Shown here piece after piece: positions 17,601 through 26,536 of a stretch of DNA of 64,000 nucleotides. The DNA is from Catellatospora sp. TT07R-123. GTDB lineage: Bacteria > Actinomycetota > Actinomycetes > Mycobacteriales > Micromonosporaceae. The position numbers and the translations under genes were made by a program. The stretch's first letter is position 1. Each line of letters starts with the position of its first letter. The DNA lies in assembly GCF_018327705.1 (NCBI RefSeq), contig NZ_BNEM01000002.1, forward strand, positions 930,001-994,000. The letters run 5' to 3'. The notes below the pieces were generated by a model that searched no databases, was not told where the DNA came from, and worked only from the letters and a program-made list of their open reading frames with translations.

Positions 17601-20600
17601 GTGTTGTCGGCGCACTTCTCGGCGGGCAGGTATCGGTCGCCGAAGATGGTGGCGCCGCCGTCGCCGCCGATGACGTGGTCGCGGCCGTCGCCGCCGACGA
17701 GCAGCTTGGGCTGCGAGGTCACGCCCGCGGGCAGCGGGGTGTGGGTGACCTGCCGCAGCGGCCCGTAGCCGTCGTCGTCTCCGGCGGCGTCCACCCGCGA
17801 CGGCTCGGCGATGACGTAGTCCTGGCCGGGGCCGCCGTAGACCTCGTCGGTGCCGTAGCCGCCGAGCAGGACGTCGTCGGCGCCGTAGCCGTAGACGTGG
17901 CCGCTCTGGCCGTTGGCGGAGTGGGAGGTGACCAGGTCGACGCCGGCGCTGCCGTACACGGTGTCGGCGCCGCCGCCGGTGTCGACGCTGTTGGGCAGGT
18001 CGTTGTCGGCGTCGCCGTAGCCGCCGTGGTCGGGGTCCGGCGGGATCGCGCTGGTCGAGGTGTGGATGGTGTCGGTGCCGTCGCCGCCGTTGACGGTGTC
18101 GGCGCCGGGGCCGCCCACCAGGGTGTTGGCCCCGTCGGGGTGTACGCCGTCGGCGAGCACGCCGATGACGTCGTCGCCGCCGTTGCCGTACACGGTGTTG
18201 GCGCCGCGGCCGACGGTGATGTGGTCGGCGCCGTCGCTGTCGGCGGCGCCCTCGCCCGGGTTGCCGAGGCTGTCCCAGTTCACCAGGCCGGACAGGTCCT
18301 TGTTGCCGGCCCCGGTGGTGACAGTGGTCTTGCCGGGGCGGTCGGCGGCGGCCAGGGTGCCGTCGCCGGCCACGGTCGCGGAACCGGTGCCGGTGGTGAT
18401 GTCGTCGGCGCCGGAGCCGCCCGTGACGTGCGCGGTGTGCGCGTCGTCCTGGACGGTGACGATCTGGTCGTCGCCTCCGCGGCCGTCGACGTACGAGTCC
18501 GCGGTGCCGGTGCGGATCAGGTCGTTGCCGTCGGAGCCGATGACCACGGCCGCGCGGTCGAACGACGACGTCTTGGTCCGGTCGCCGCTGGGGTGGCCGT
18601 CGCCGAGCATGAGCACCGACATCGCGGTCTTGCCGGGCAGGTCGTAGCCGCGCCCGTCGACCACGACCCGGTTCAGGCCCGGGTTCATGAACTCCTGGCG
18701 GCGGCCCAGCGCCTCGACGGCGAACCCGTCGAAGCCGCTGTCGTCGGGATTGGGCCCGGCGTAGTGCAGGGCATAGACCTTGATGACGTCGCCCTCGTAC
18801 GTGCCGGAGTCGTTGGACCAGGCGGTGTCGCCGCGCTGGTCGGCCTTGCCGAACCGGCCCGCGAACACGACCAGGGTGTCCCCGACGGTCCCGCCGAGCT
18901 CCGGCGGGTCCGGTTCGCAGTCAGGCTGTGCCCTGAAGTCCAGCAGCACCGCGTTGACCAGGGTGAACGCGAACTTCTTGGAGAACAGGAACAGGTCGAT
19001 GGTGATGTAGACCCGCAGGAACACCGACAGCTGGCCGCTGGTGGTGAACAGGCAGATCGGGTTGACCATCAGCGCGTGCACGAACTCGCTGAGCCGGAAC
19101 TTGCCGTCGTTGTTCGGGTCGTTCCAGCTGAACCCGACGGTGAGCCGGATGCCGCCCTCGATGCCCGCCTTGAGGATCAGCACGCTGACCTCGGCACCCG
19201 CGGCGATCTCACCGCGCAGCGTCACCACCGGCACGGCCTTGCCGGTGCTGTCGGCGGTCTTGAAGTACAGCCCGTCCAGCAGCTTCACCGCGTCCAGGGA
19301 CTCGTTGCCCTGGGCCGCCTCGATGGCGTGGCGGATGCCCGCGGTGTCCAGCCCCGCGATGAACCGGGCGGTCACCGACGCGCTGCCGGACAGGGTGACG
19401 AACACCGGCGGCGGGGCGTACACCGGCCCGAACGCCTGGCGCCAGCTGAACCCGAGCTCCAGCGGCCCGGAGTCGAAGCTGACCAGCTCGACGTCCTGGC
19501 CCAGGATCAGCCCGAACAGCGAGCCGGGGTTGTCGAAGACCGGGAAGGTGAACCCGGTGCGCTGGGCGTTGCTCTTGTGGTCGGTGCCGGTGGCGGCGAA
19601 GACCTTCTCGCCGTCGCTGCCGGCCGCAGCGTCGACCGCAGCCTCGACCTGGGCCTTGGTCTTGGCGATCGAGTGGTCGCGGTCGATGAGCGACTCGGCG
19701 GTGGCGGCGGTCGCCTCGGTGTTCAGCGCCTTGTCCGGGCGGATCGTCATCAGGTCGCCGATGGGGATGGAGCACTCGTCGCCGGTGTCGCAGTCGGGGA
19801 CGCTGTTGACGAACCTGATGACCTCGCGGATCGTGTCGACGAACTCCAGCTTCGGCCCGCCGTTGAGGGTGCTGAACGTCCTGGCCAGCCAGATCAGCGT
19901 GATGTCGGGTCCGCCGGTGGCCTTGGACAGGTCCGACAGCACCGGGATGGGCGCGTACAGGGTGTCGATGACCGGTTGCAGCGGGCCGGTGACGGTCTTC
20001 AGCTTCTCCAGCACCGGCTTGAGGATCTGGGAGAAGAACGCGCCCGCGTCCAGCGCCAGGTGCGCGAACTCGATCTTCAGCGGACGGGTGACGGTGCCGC
20101 CGGTCCCGGCGGCCAGCGCGGTGCGGTGGTTGCTCAGGCCCCAGTCCAGCAGGAAGTCGGCGCTGATGCCGGGCAGCGCCGACGCCGCGCTGTTCCCGGC
20201 GGCCACCTTGGCCGCCAGGTGCAGGTCGACGTGGACGTCGGCGGTCAGGCTGGTGGCCAGCAGCGAGCCGAGGTCGCCGAGCCGGGCCAGGCTGAGCTTG
20301 GCGCCGGTGTCCTCGGCGCAGTCGGCGGCGGCCACGTCGGCGAAGCAGCTCTGCTCGCCCGGCGAGCTCTTCAGGTCGATGGCGAAGTGCGCCCGCACCA
20401 GCGGCGCGGCGCCCTTCTTCGTCGCCTTGACCTGGATGAACGCCAGCTGCGCGGCCAGGTCGTCGGTGAGGTCGAACGCGGCGCCGATCTGGAGTTCCGG
20501 GGTGAGGTCGGAGCCGGAGTGGGTGGGGATGTAGAAGCCCTCGGTCCGGTCGAGCACCAGGTCGAGGTGGGCCTTCCAGCCCAGCCGCGCCTGCACGCCG

Positions 20601-23600
20601 CCGGTGGCGCCCTTGGCCGCCTTCAGGGACAGGCCGGGGATGCCCAGGTCGAGCGGGACGTCGAGCTCCAGGCAGCGCTTGTGCTCGTCGGGTTCGTCGG
20701 CGGCTGCGGCGCAGCCCTGCGCGGCCGATACGTTGCCCTTGACCGCGGTCAGCGAGATGCGTACGGCCTGGAGGTATTCCTGCCCGCACGGCACCGCCGG
20801 GGCGCCGGCCTGGCAGGTGACGGTGGCGGTGGCGCCGGGCGCGACCCGCTGGAGCACGTCGGTGAGCCCGTCGGACAGGCCCTTGCTGTCCAGGGTGGCG
20901 TTGGCCAGGACCGGGCCGATCGCGTTCCGGACGTCGACGCGCAGCTGCGCGATGAACTGCTGGCCCTGCTGGAGGTCGTCGCCGACCAGCGGCAGCTTGC
21001 CGTCGAAGCTGGCCAGCCGCAGCGCCTGCTCGATCTTGGCCAGGTAGCCGTCGATGCCGACGTTGAAGTCGGTCAGGGTCAGCGCCAGGTTGGCGAAGCA
21101 GCTGGTCAGATCGGGAGACTGCGTGCTCGGGTCGAAGCCGAGCGGGCTGGCGGTGAGCTTGAGCTGGAACGCCAGGATGTTGGTGCCGGTGTCGGGGGTG
21201 CAGCCGTTGACGAAGACCGGCGCGCGGGCGCAGATCGCCACGTCGGTGCCGCCGGAGCCCGCGCCGCAGTCGGTGCCCGCGGTGGTGAAGGTCGGGCTGA
21301 GCCCGAACAGGCCGGACACCGGGCCGTCGGCGGTGAGGCCGCCGAGGCCGACGCTGAAGTCCGCCTGGACCTTGCCGAAGTCGGGGTCCTTGCCCAGGTC
21401 GAGGGCGAGCGGGCCGACCCGGGCCCCGACGGCGAGCCCGTCGGCGCTGCCGGAGACGGTGACGGCCGCCTGCGAGGTGTGGTCCAGCAGCGGCGCGGCG
21501 CCGAGCTTGAGCGGCAGCAGCAGGCCGAGTTGCGCGTGGGCGTCGACGTCGACCGAGAACGAGCCGGCGGACTCCAGGCTGATCAGGTCGCGGGCGGCGT
21601 CCCATTTGAACGCCAGCGGGCCGCCGGTGTGGAAGTCGCGCTTCCAGTCCAGCCCCAGGCGCAGGTACGGCCCGCCGGGCCGCTGGTCGAGCGTGAAGTT
21701 GAGGCCGCTGTCTTCGCCGATGACGTCGTTGACCACGTCGAGGGCGTCCTGCAGGGTCTCCGGCGGCGCGGCCAGCAGCCGGTCCAGCGCGTCGGCCAGC
21801 TCGGGCCGTACGGCGTAGGCGCTGCCCGCGGCCGGGACCGGGCTGCCCGCCGCCGCGATGCGCAGGGTCTTGCCCTCGCCCTCGACGCCGAGGATGCGGT
21901 AGGCCTTGCTGCCGATGACGATGGTGCGATTCGCCAGGCGGGCCGGGAACTTCGCCCGCTCGGACTCGCGCCCGGAGTCGGTGAGCAGGAACTCGTCGGC
22001 GGTGGCCCCGGCAGCGTAGGCGACCGCGCCGCCGACGCCGCTCTGGTCGCTGCCGATCAGCTGGCGGGCTGAGCGGCCGACCAGCGGGATCTGCTGGTCC
22101 ATCAGGCCGGTGCCGCTGCCGGAGGCGGCCAGCGCGGCGTTGACCGACCGCAGCGCCTCCAGCACCAGCGCGAACAGGGCCTTGGGGTCGTCGGGGTTGA
22201 AGTCCAGCGCCATCAGCCCGCCCAGGCGGGTGAAGTCGATGGACGGTTCCGGGTCGCCGGCATACCAGTTCAGGTCGATGCTGACACCGTTGCCCAGCGC
22301 GCCGGTGGCGCCGGGGATGCTGGCCTTGACCCGGCCGCTGGTGCGCACGGACGTGGTGACGTCGAACAGCCCCGCCGGGTCGTCCTTGAGCCGGGTGAAC
22401 AGGGTGCCCAGGCTGAGGTCGGCGGCGTCGTGGAACCGGACCTGGAGCATGTCGGTGTCGGGCTCGGCCGGGTCGACGCTGAGGTCGCCGGACAGCCGTA
22501 CGCGCAGGAAGCCGATGGTGCTGTAGTAGTCGGCGACCGTCGTGATCGGGAAGTTCGCGGTGAACAGCGGCACGGCCGGGTCGGTGCGCAGCAGCACCCG
22601 GTCGGCGGGCTCGCCGCCGGTCTCGTCGCGCAGGTCGAGCACGACGGTGAGGCGGGCCGTGTAGCTGGGGTCGACCAGGGCGAAGCTGGCCTGGGCGTTG
22701 GCGTTCTTGAGGCCGGTCTTCTTGCCGCCGACGGTCGCGGTGACCAGGCCGCCTAGCTCGACGGCGCCGACGTGGGCGGCGGAGCTGCTGACGACCCACG
22801 GGCTGTCGGCGGCGGGTCTGCGCCCGACCCAGCCGGTGGCGTCGAGCGTGACCGTGTCGGCGGTGTTGGCCGCGACGGTGCCCGCCGACGTGCCGGCCAC
22901 GACGCGCTGGCCGACCAGGGCGCCGGGGGTGAACCGGGCGCCGTCGACGCTGAAGCCCGCGTTGGTGAAGGTCGCGCCGCGCCCGGAGACGCTGCCCGCG
23001 CCGGGGTCCAGCGGCTGCGGCTCGCCGGTGGCCGCCCTCGTCAGCTGGAGGGTGAAGGCGAGTTTGCCGCCGCTGAAGCCGACGTCGCTGACGGGCAGGC
23101 CCTCCTCGGGCAGCAGCCGCAGCAGCTCCTGCAACGAGGTGAACTTCGGCTGCCCGGCCTTGGCCGGGTCGTCCCCGGGGCCCGACTCGGAGCTGCCCGG
23201 CTGCGGGTGGACGTGCTTCTTCAGGAACGCCGTCAGCTTCTCATTGATCTTGACAGCGTCGGCGAAGGTGCCCTTGAGGAACGGCAGGTTCAGGTTGCCC
23301 GCGCCGCCGCTGCCCTGCACGCCGCCGAGCAGGGTGGCGAGCTGGGCCAGGCCCGAGGCCAGGTCCAGCGGGCTCATGTTGGCGAACTGCGACACCACGT
23401 CGTCCAGGCCCTCGGTGGTGGCCTGCGGCGAGCCGGTGTCGACCGCGGGCCAGTCGATGCGCACGGTCGCATCGATCGCGGGCAGCGCCAGGCCGGAGCC
23501 GGTCGCGGCGGCGCCGAGCAGCAGCACGGCGGCGAAGCTGCCGGGGCCGGACTCGGTGTCGGTGTCGCTGGTCTGTCCGCCCGCCGTGTCCAGCGCGATC

Positions 23601-24352
23601 CGCGCCAGGCCCGCGAGCGAGCCGGTGGCGGCCAGCTCGCCGGTGCCGGTTCCGGACGCGGTGTCGAAGGCGAGGGCGCCGTCGGCGTTCGGGTCGGCGA
23701 AGGTCACTTTCAGGTGGGTACGGGCGGTGAGCGTGCTGCCGTCGCGCAGGGTCACGCCGAGGATGCCGATGGCGGCGGTGGCCTGGTCGAACTCGGCGGT
23801 GGGCCGCAGCGTCGCGAGCGCGTCGACGTCGATGCGCGGCGACTGGTCGTCGCGGATCAGGTAGGCCTGCCCGGCCGCGGTGTAGCGGGCCTTGACGTGC
23901 AGGGTCGCCCAGCCGGTGAGGTTGACCGCCCTGGCGACGGTGACCCCGGCGGCGACGATCTCCTGCGCGGTGCGCTGCTTGCGCACCCGCAGCACCACGT
24001 CCAGGACGCGGTCGCCGCCGTCCTCGGTGACGGTGCTGGTGAGGCGGGCGCCGCCGCCCAGGTCCTCGTCGGTGTGGGTGAGCTCGGCCGCGAGGGCGTC
24101 GGCGGCGGTCCGCATCAGTTTGTCGGCGTCCACGAGGCTGCCGGGGCTGACCCCGAGCAGCGGCAGCGGCTTGGCCAGCTGCCCGACGCGGCCGAGCCCG
24201 TCCTCGGCCCAGGTGGCGGTGCGTGCCATCAGTGACCGCAGGCCGGTCTCCCACGGCTGCGCGGCCTGGGCGGGCAGGGGTGTCGCCACCACGGCCAGCG
24301 GCACCGCGACCAGGGCCGCCACCGCCGCGGTCAACAGACGTCTGATGCGCAT
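14642..24352 (-). CDS. Giant secreted RTX (haemolysin-type Ca-binding repeat) protein
   Basis: A protein of about 3236 residues. The start at 24352 gives a textbook Sec signal peptide (MRIRRLL, a hydrophobic AAVAALVAVPLAVVAT core, cleavage after PAQAA); an in-frame ATG at 24379 is the alternative. Residues about 40-1900 form a long beta-rich region of unknown fold, poor in Cys. Residues about 1940-3040 contain dozens of GGxGxDxhx nonapeptide repeats (for example GGDGADYAEGG, GGAGADVVSAGGGDD), the calcium-binding beta-roll of RTX proteins. A roughly 190-residue tail with a few Cys ends the protein. RTX proteins usually leave by type I secretion; here a Sec signal peptide is present and no T1SS genes are nearby. 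A giant extracellular or wall-attached matrix or adhesin-like protein is inferred; no catalytic domain is recognised. The plus-strand ORFs opposite it are shadows. Confidence 0.85.
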   Translation of the reverse strand: MRIRRLLTAAVAALVAVPLAVVATPLPAQAAQPWETGLRSLMARTATWAEDGLGRVGQLAKPLPLLGVSPGSLVDADKLMRTAADALAAELTHTDEDLGGGARLTSTVTEDGGDRVLDVVLRVRKQRTAQEIVAAGVTVARAVNLTGWATLHVKARYTAAGQAYLIRDDQSPRIDVDALATLRPTAEFDQATAAIGILGVTLRDGSTLTARTHLKVTFADPNADGALAFDTASGTGTGELAATGSLAGLARIALDTAGGQTSDTDTESGPGSFAAVLLLGAAATGSGLALPAIDATVRIDWPAVDTGSPQATTEGLDDVVSQFANMSPLDLASGLAQLATLLGGVQGSGGAGNLNLPFLKGTFADAVKINEKLTAFLKKHVHPQPGSSESGPGDDPAKAGQPKFTSLQELLRLLPEEGLPVSDVGFSGGKLAFTLQLTRAATGEPQPLDPGAGSVSGRGATFTNAGFSVDGARFTPGALVGQRVVAGTSAGTVAANTADTVTLDATGWVGRRPAADSPWVVSSSAAHVGAVELGGLVTATVGGKKTGLKNANAQASFALVDPSYTARLTVVLDLRDETGGEPADRVLLRTDPAVPLFTANFPITTVADYYSTIGFLRVRLSGDLSVDPAEPDTDMLQVRFHDAADLSLGTLFTRLKDDPAGLFDVTTSVRTSGRVKASIPGATGALGNGVSIDLNWYAGDPEPSIDFTRLGGLMALDFNPDDPKALFALVLEALRSVNAALAASGSGTGLMDQQIPLVGRSARQLIGSDQSGVGGAVAYAAGATADEFLLTDSGRESERAKFPARLANRTIVIGSKAYRILGVEGEGKTLRIAAAGSPVPAAGSAYAVRPELADALDRLLAAPPETLQDALDVVNDVIGEDSGLNFTLDQRPGGPYLRLGLDWKRDFHTGGPLAFKWDAARDLISLESAGSFSVDVDAHAQLGLLLPLKLGAAPLLDHTSQAAVTVSGSADGLAVGARVGPLALDLGKDPDFGKVQADFSVGLGGLTADGPVSGLFGLSPTFTTAGTDCGAGSGGTDVAICARAPVFVNGCTPDTGTNILAFQLKLTASPLGFDPSTQSPDLTSCFANLALTLTDFNVGIDGYLAKIEQALRLASFDGKLPLVGDDLQQGQQFIAQLRVDVRNAIGPVLANATLDSKGLSDGLTDVLQRVAPGATATVTCQAGAPAVPCGQEYLQAVRISLTAVKGNVSAAQGCAAAADEPDEHKRCLELDVPLDLGIPGLSLKAAKGATGGVQARLGWKAHLDLVLDRTEGFYIPTHSGSDLTPELQIGAAFDLTDDLAAQLAFIQVKATKKGAAPLVRAHFAIDLKSSPGEQSCFADVAAADCAEDTGAKLSLARLGDLGSLLATSLTADVHVDLHLAAKVAAGNSAASALPGISADFLLDWGLSNHRTALAAGTGGTVTRPLKIEFAHLALDAGAFFSQILKPVLEKLKTVTGPLQPVIDTLYAPIPVLSDLSKATGGPDITLIWLARTFSTLNGGPKLEFVDTIREVIRFVNSVPDCDTGDECSIPIGDLMTIRPDKALNTEATAATAESLIDRDHSIAKTKAQVEAAVDAAAGSDGEKVFAATGTDHKSNAQRTGFTFPVFDNPGSLFGLILGQDVELVSFDSGPLELGFSWRQAFGPVYAPPPVFVTLSGSASVTARFIAGLDTAGIRHAIEAAQGNESLDAVKLLDGLYFKTADSTGKAVPVVTLRGEIAAGAEVSVLILKAGIEGGIRLTVGFSWNDPNNDGKFRLSEFVHALMVNPICLFTTSGQLSVFLRVYITIDLFLFSKKFAFTLVNAVLLDFRAQPDCEPDPPELGGTVGDTLVVFAGRFGKADQRGDTAWSNDSGTYEGDVIKVYALHYAGPNPDDSGFDGFAVEALGRRQEFMNPGLNRVVVDGRGYDLPGKTAMSVLMLGDGHPSGDRTKTSSFDRAAVVIGSDGNDLIRTGTADSYVDGRGGDDQIVTVQDDAHTAHVTGGSGADDITTGTGSATVAGDGTLAAADRPGKTTVTTGAGNKDLSGLVNWDSLGNPGEGAADSDGADHITVGRGANTVYGNGGDDVIGVLADGVHPDGANTLVGGPGADTVNGGDGTDTIHTSTSAIPPDPDHGGYGDADNDLPNSVDTGGGADTVYGSAGVDLVTSHSANGQSGHVYGYGADDVLLGGYGTDEVYGGPGQDYVIAEPSRVDAAGDDDGYGPLRQVTHTPLPAGVTSQPKLLVGGDGRDHVIGGDGGATIFGDRYLPAEKCADNTTYAQVAPSDQGDRDLILGGAGADVVSAGGGDDRADLGDGADLACGQLGDDVLDLGGGDDKGWGQAGTDQVLGGDGADLGFGNEGDDGVYGGPGPDTLEGDGGADQVFGGTEADVIYGGTREAGAADGADRLYGEAGEDRIVGDNGSAADAGGPYPLDLAGDVPTAGAGDTISGGDHRDLVYGGLGDDDVHGDLGDDLIEGNNGADTVHGDGGDDEIIGGSSQEAAPGTGRPDTGDTLYGDSGADLVIGDNGTLAPAGGAPTRITQARAVAPHRITLLDLGFSPAPGTSGADLILGGANEDVLLGQGGTDRLRGGDGADYAEGGPLTDWIEGDAGDDDLVGGSSTPYAGTGSATTGQPDTADAIHGGPGSDVVIGDNGQVLLPLPGQAPTRATVRVGATGSPIATRVVDLYDRGAADVTRHGSDLISGGDGVDLAWGQDGDDAISGDGDGDYAEGNGGADTLRGDTPLSGPGRSTVTPLPDPGWPGAPGTAADLIGTGTPAGQDDLLGGSSSPGFRDTGDVVEGNGGDDAILGDNGSLLRTVVGGAERVYTERYPTGAVPANATAIRTHDPDLPGPSTRFCTTAQATCEPAGAYGDDRLFGDGGNDGVWAQDGDDTVSGGDGDDDLFGELGADTLYGDAGRDAILGDRGGVMSQYLNADDVAALGFTDSTNHPKETYTGFRPGYYDRRVDLFHDTDGDTWLGSATSPAMVHDGHTSGGGDRVRGGAGADTIHTGYGDDLANGDSGGDEVFGADGADVLWGGKGCDPVLDAADPECRNGGAFWQAARGSRDQFVDHVFGGAGATSGPAVDAVLGSDLLDWRPRGSYPGNCAAGAWPVTTGTVTVDPCQWFVWTDLADADAANNQHHHGVDFIYGGWDRDVLQGDVSVNGPDTGDRLFDWHGNYNLFTVCNASYGGDNAIRSPSPHTREFLMNVAWGGGAGRNAADAATSGTSAYREIAIVYPADNDHGSGSAYPGTPGHFDAPSCTD

Positions 24353-24461
24353 CGCCGCCACCCGTTCCCCAGCACTCATCGACGTCCACCACTGCGGACG
24401 CACTCGCACACAACACCCAGGCGCACGTCACGGGGCAACGCTTCTGTCGGAAACGTTACAT

Positions 24462-24473
24462 TGAAATATTTCA
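24462..24473. promoter_or_regulatory. Palindrome TGAAATATTTCA in divergent promoter region
   Basis: A perfect 12-bp palindrome in the A+T-rich 186-bp gap between the divergent RTX and carboxypeptidase genes. It stands out against the G+C-rich background and could be an operator or part of overlapping -10 elements. No cognate regulator is adjacent. Confidence 0.4.
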
Positions 24474-24538
24474 CTTGACGTGATCGCCTGAGGTTGACCT
24501 GCACCATCGGGCTGGATGTATCCACATCGGAGGCTGAC

Positions 24539-26479
24539 TTGCGCCGCAGAACCCGGACCCTGATCACCGCACTGGTCACCACCGCCGCCGTGCTGCTGAC
24601 GGCGCCGGCACCGGGCAGCGGCGCCCCGCCGGAACGCGGATCCGACCACCCGCGCGGCTCGTACACCGTGCGCGGCCTGGCGGGCAGGGACGACCTGAGC
24701 CGGCTCACCGCCGCCGGGGCCGCCATCGACTACGTCGAACACGGCACGGTCTACGTCACGGCCACCGACCGCACCGCCGCGGCCCTGCGGGCCCAGGGCC
24801 TGGAGGTCACCGCGCAGGCCGGGGCGGGCACGCTCGTCACGTACCCGCGCGTCGACGCGGGCTACACGACCTACCCCGAGCTGCTGGCCGCGGTCGACGC
24901 CATCGTCGCGGCGCATCCGGGCATCGCCAAGCGCGTCTCCATCGGCAGGTCAGCCGAGAACCGCGACCTGGTCGCTCTCAAGATCTCCGACAACGTCGCC
25001 ACCGACGAGGCCGAGCCCGAGCTGCTGTTCACCGCCAACCAGCACGCCCGCGAGCACCTCACCGTCGAGCAGGCGCTCTACCTGGCCAAGCAGCTCACCG
25101 ACGGGTACGCGGCCGATCCCCGCGTGACCGCCGTCGTCGACAGCCGCGAGATCTGGATCGTCCCGATGGTCAACCCCGACGGCGTGACCTGGGACTTCGG
25201 CGCCTCCAACGGGCGCTACCGCAACTGGCGGCTCAACCGGCAGCCAAACGCCGACGGCTCGGTCGGCACCGACCTCAACCGCAACTGGGGCTACCAGTGG
25301 GCCTGCTGCCCGACCGGCTCCACCGACATCCCCGGCGACGAGACCTACCACGGCACCGCCGCGTTCTCCGCGCCGGAGACCGCCGCCATCCGCGACTTCG
25401 TCACCAGCCGCGTCGTCGGCGGCAAGCAGCAGATCAAGGCACACCTGGACATCCACACCTACAGCGAACTGGTGATCTTCCCGGCGTCGTACTCGCAGAG
25501 CCCGCTGGTGCCCGGCATGGCCGCCGACGACCGGGCGATGTTCCAGGGCCTGGCCCGCGGCATGGCCGACCGCAACGGGTACGTCCCCGGGCAGTCCAGC
25601 ATCATGTACATCGCCGACGGCGAGATCACCGACTGGATGTGGTTCACCCAGCACATCGCCAGCTTCACCTTCGAGATGTACCCCGGCACGCCCAACCCCG
25701 GCTTCTACCCGCCCGCCTCGGTGATCCCGGCCGAGACCGCCCGCAACCGCGACGCGCTGCTGTTCCTGATCGAGTCCGCCGACTGCCCCTACCGCGTCAG
25801 CGGCAAGGAGACCACGTACTGCACCGCCGCCGACGACCTGTCGGTCAGCACCGCGACCTCGGGCGGCCCGGTGGCCCGCGGCGCCGCCGCCACGGTCGCC
25901 GTCACCACCGCGGTCACCGCCGGATCGGCCCAGCCGGTGACCTTCTCCGTGCTCGGCCTGCCGCCCGGCGCCACCGCGAGCTTCTCCCCCGCCACCGTCA
26001 CCGCGGGCGGTTCCACCACCCTCACCGTGACCGCCGGGGCGTCGTCGCCGCAGGGCCTGTTCCCGCTCACGATCCTCGGCAACGGCACGCAGATCAGCCG
26101 GTCGGCCGCGTACGCGCTGACCGTGCAGGGCAGCCCCGACTGCACCGGCACCAACGACACCGACACCGCCATCCCCGACCCGGGCACCATCAACAGCGTC
26201 ATCACCGTCACCGGCTGCGCGGGCAAGGCCAACGCCCACTCCAGGGTCGAGGTGCACATCCGCCACGACTACGTGGGCGACCTGACCGTCAGCCTGGTCC
26301 GGCCCGACGGAGTGCTCGTCCCGCTGCACCGCCGCGGCGGCGACGGCTACCCGAACATCGACACGCCGTACGTGGTGGATCTGTCGGCGGTCAACGCCGC
26401 GGGCACCTGGCGGCTGCGGGTCAACGACGCCGGCGGCAGCGGCACCGGCCTGCTCGACAGCTGGACGCTGACCCTGTGA
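24539..26479 (+). CDS. Secreted M14 zinc carboxypeptidase with C-terminal P domain
   Basis: A 646-residue exported metallopeptidase. After a signal peptide (RRRTRTLITALVTTAAVLL...) and a short prodomain-like part, the M14 domain (about 105-430) shows NQHAREH (zinc ligands His and Glu), MVNPDG, LNRNW, DIHTYSE (third zinc ligand) and FTFEMYPG (catalytic Glu). Next comes an Ig/cadherin-like segment rich in Thr/Val. Residues about 540-646 resemble the P (proprotein-convertase) domain: DLTVSLVRPDG, GTWRLRVNDAG, LDSWTLTL. It removes C-terminal residues from peptides outside the cell. The TTG at 24539 is chosen because CGGAGG lies just upstream and the signal peptide starts there; a TTG at 24494 is in frame but lacks a ribosome binding site. 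Confidence 0.9.
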   Translation: MRRRTRTLITALVTTAAVLLTAPAPGSGAPPERGSDHPRGSYTVRGLAGRDDLSRLTAAGAAIDYVEHGTVYVTATDRTAAALRAQGLEVTAQAGAGTLVTYPRVDAGYTTYPELLAAVDAIVAAHPGIAKRVSIGRSAENRDLVALKISDNVATDEAEPELLFTANQHAREHLTVEQALYLAKQLTDGYAADPRVTAVVDSREIWIVPMVNPDGVTWDFGASNGRYRNWRLNRQPNADGSVGTDLNRNWGYQWACCPTGSTDIPGDETYHGTAAFSAPETAAIRDFVTSRVVGGKQQIKAHLDIHTYSELVIFPASYSQSPLVPGMAADDRAMFQGLARGMADRNGYVPGQSSIMYIADGEITDWMWFTQHIASFTFEMYPGTPNPGFYPPASVIPAETARNRDALLFLIESADCPYRVSGKETTYCTAADDLSVSTATSGGPVARGAAATVAVTTAVTAGSAQPVTFSVLGLPPGATASFSPATVTAGGSTTLTVTAGASSPQGLFPLTILGNGTQISRSAAYALTVQGSPDCTGTNDTDTAIPDPGTINSVITVTGCAGKANAHSRVEVHIRHDYVGDLTVSLVRPDGVLVPLHRRGGDGYPNIDTPYVVDLSAVNAAGTWRLRVNDAGGSGTGLLDSWTLTL

Positions 26480-26484
26480 CGCCC

Positions 26485-26531
26485 GCGCGGCCGCGACCCC
26501 GCCGAACCTGTCGACGAGGTCACGGCCGCGC
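26485..26531. terminator. Hairpin between convergent genes
   Basis: Arms of 14 bp with one mismatch (26485-26498 GCGCGGCCGCGACC and 26518-26531) and a 19-nt loop lie between the carboxypeptidase stop and the chitinase stop. Confidence 0.65.
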
Positions 26532-26536
26532 GATGT

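Noticed and set aside
16508-22072. 1854-residue plus-strand ORF opposite the RTX gene
   Set aside because: Low-complexity Val/Ala/Gly/Arg translation with no domain logic; it is the complementary-frame shadow of a very G+C-rich gene whose own strand encodes clear RTX repeats and a signal peptide.
14642-24352. Polyketide/nonribosomal peptide megasynthase
   Set aside because: The size suggested it, but there are no KS, AT, A or carrier motifs; it has RTX repeats and a signal peptide instead.
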